Shown here in pieces: positions 5,245-6,112 of a stretch of 6,112 nt of DNA. Within the stretch, counting starts at the first letter, position 1. Each line of letters starts with the position of its first letter. Below the pieces are notes generated by a model. That model had not been told where the DNA came from. It ran no database searches and worked only from the letters and a program-made list of their open reading frames with translations. The position numbers and the translations under genes are program-made. The DNA comes from an uncultured Clostridia bacterium (GTDB lineage: Bacteria > Bacillota > Clostridia > Oscillospirales > Acutalibacteraceae), in contig CALYNW010000067.1 in the NCBI GenBank assembly GCA_945224895.1, positions 1 to 6,112 on the forward strand, written 5' to 3'.

Positions 5245-6090
5245 TTGTATCAGGTATTGTACAGAAAATACAGACCAAGGGTCTTTGCCGACGTATACGG
5301 TCAGGACCACGTTACTTCTACCCTTAAAAACGAAATAAAGGAAAACAGGATTTCCCACGCATATCTGTTTACAGGCTCAAGAGGAACAGGTAAAACCACC
5401 TGTGCAAAAATTCTTGCAAAGGCTGTAAACTGCGAGCATAGTATTGATGGCGAGCCATGTAATGAGTGTGAGGTTTGCAAGGGACTTGACAACGGCACAA
5501 TATATGACGTTGTGGAAATTGACGCCGCTTCAAATAACGGTGTTGACAACATCCGTGACCTGCGTGAGGAGGCTAACTACACTCCGTCAAGAGGACGTTA
5601 CAGGGTTTACATTATTGACGAGGTTCATATGCTTTCAACAGGAGCCTTTAATGCCCTGCTGAAAACTCTTGAGGAGCCTCCGGCACACGTTATTTTCATC
5701 CTTGCAACTACTGAGGTTCACAAGCTTCCGGCAACTATTCTTTCACGCTGTCAGCGTTTTGACTTTAAACGCATCCAGCCTGAGACTATGTCCGTAAGGC
5801 TTAAAGAGGTTGCAGGTCTTGAAGGGCTGACTCTTACAGATGACGCCGCCGTTCTTATTGCAAGAATTGCCGACGGTGCCCTGCGTGACGGTCTTTCAAT
5901 CCTTGACCAGTGCTCAGGCAGGAGTAAAAATATAGATGCAGACCTTGTTGCAGATGTGGCAGGTCTTGCAGGCAGAGAAGCACTTTATCAGCTTTCGGAG
6001 TGCATATATAAAAAAGACGGCTCAGGGGCTATGCCGACAATATCCGAGATTTATCAAAAAATCTTTGATATGGAGCGACTTTGCGTCTAA
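5245..6090 (+). CDS. dnaX: DNA polymerase III gamma/tau subunit, interrupted by an in-frame stop
   Basis: DnaX is the ATPase of the clamp loader that places the sliding clamp on DNA. The 281 readable residues begin with the canonical MYQVLYRKYRPRVF. They contain Walker A GSRGTGKT (44-51), a four-Cys zinc module (Cys63, 72, 75, 78), Walker B IIDEVH (123-128), sensor 1 LATTE (153-157), the SRC arginine-finger motif (167-169) and sensor 2 GALRDG (211-216). AAA+ domains I and II are thus intact. TAA at 6088-6090 stops the frame right after MERLCV, at the start of the oligomerising domain III, while typical Firmicutes DnaX runs to about 550 residues. The frame continues as DnaX afterwards, so this is a nonsense change, a sequencing error or a recoding site. 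The start is TTG with AAGGGGG (5231-5237) seven bases before it. Confidence 0.93.
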   Translation: MYQVLYRKYRPRVFADVYGQDHVTSTLKNEIKENRISHAYLFTGSRGTGKTTCAKILAKAVNCEHSIDGEPCNECEVCKGLDNGTIYDVVEIDAASNNGVDNIRDLREEANYTPSRGRYRVYIIDEVHMLSTGAFNALLKTLEEPPAHVIFILATTEVHKLPATILSRCQRFDFKRIQPETMSVRLKEVAGLEGLTLTDDAAVLIARIADGALRDGLSILDQCSGRSKNIDADLVADVAGLAGREALYQLSECIYKKDGSGAMPTISEIYQKIFDMERLCV

Positions 6091-6112
6091 ATGATTAACC
6101 ATTACAGAAATT
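6091..6112 (+). other. Continuation of the dnaX reading frame beyond the stop
   Basis: Immediately after TAA, in the same frame, the codons read MINHYRN and run off the window. Intact DnaX proteins carry a segment of the type MERLCVE(L/M)INHYRNLM here, so this is the expected next stretch of domain III. A single G-to-T change (GAA to TAA) would explain the interruption. The ATG directly abutting the stop could in principle allow reinitiation, though no ribosome binding site precedes it. Confidence 0.8.

Noticed and set aside
6088..6090. Reassignment of TAA as a sense codon to explain the dnaX stop
   Set aside because: TAA ends several full-length genes here, including apgM and the SCP2 gene at their expected family lengths, so genome-wide reassignment is not supported.

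Overview
The window looks like chromosomal DNA from a low-to-moderate GC, Gram-positive, spore-forming anaerobe of class Clostridia, possibly a gut Oscillospirales (Ruminococcus/Eubacterium-like) bacterium. This rests on a sporulation-specific spoVAE gene, the SRP RNA-dnaX arrangement typical of Firmicutes, strong Shine-Dalgarno sequences and sigma-A-like promoters. The genus is inference. No insertion sequence, phage gene or CRISPR array is visible.

Layout. Bases 1-189 hold a small terminator of an unseen upstream gene, then a ~100-base imperfect palindrome, then a promoter. Next comes a tight two-gene (+) operon (190-2683): an ApgM-family phosphoglycerate mutase/proposed homoserine kinase, followed 10 bases later by a PLP-dependent O-acetylhomoserine sulfhydrylase. 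A strong bidirectional terminator (2707-2747) separates it from a convergent (-) gene for a secreted CHAP-domain protein (3400-2759). A 273-base divergent region with several possible regulatory elements leads to spoVAE (3674-4027, +). A strong promoter inside a perfect dyad then drives a small SCP2-fold protein (4133-4459). A hairpin terminator follows, and immediately after it a flavin-reductase-like split-barrel protein (4528-5034). The promoter for the SRP RNA starts inside the end of that gene. The SRP RNA (about 5075-5207) is followed by dnaX (TTG start at 5245).

How they fit together. The first operon points to homoserine/methionine metabolism. The middle block is a mixed set: envelope hydrolase, spore membrane channel component, lipid-binding-fold protein and flavoprotein. 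The last block is housekeeping (protein targeting RNA and DNA polymerase clamp loader).

The most notable observation is that dnaX is interrupted by an in-frame TAA at 6088-6090, after which the same frame continues with recognisable DnaX sequence to the window edge. Other points for a second look are the palindromic element at 29-130, a WalR-box-like repeat upstream of the CHAP gene, an inverted repeat that hides the spoVAE ribosome binding site, and a perfect dyad bracketing the -10 box of the SCP2 gene. I found no convincing wholly new multi-gene system.
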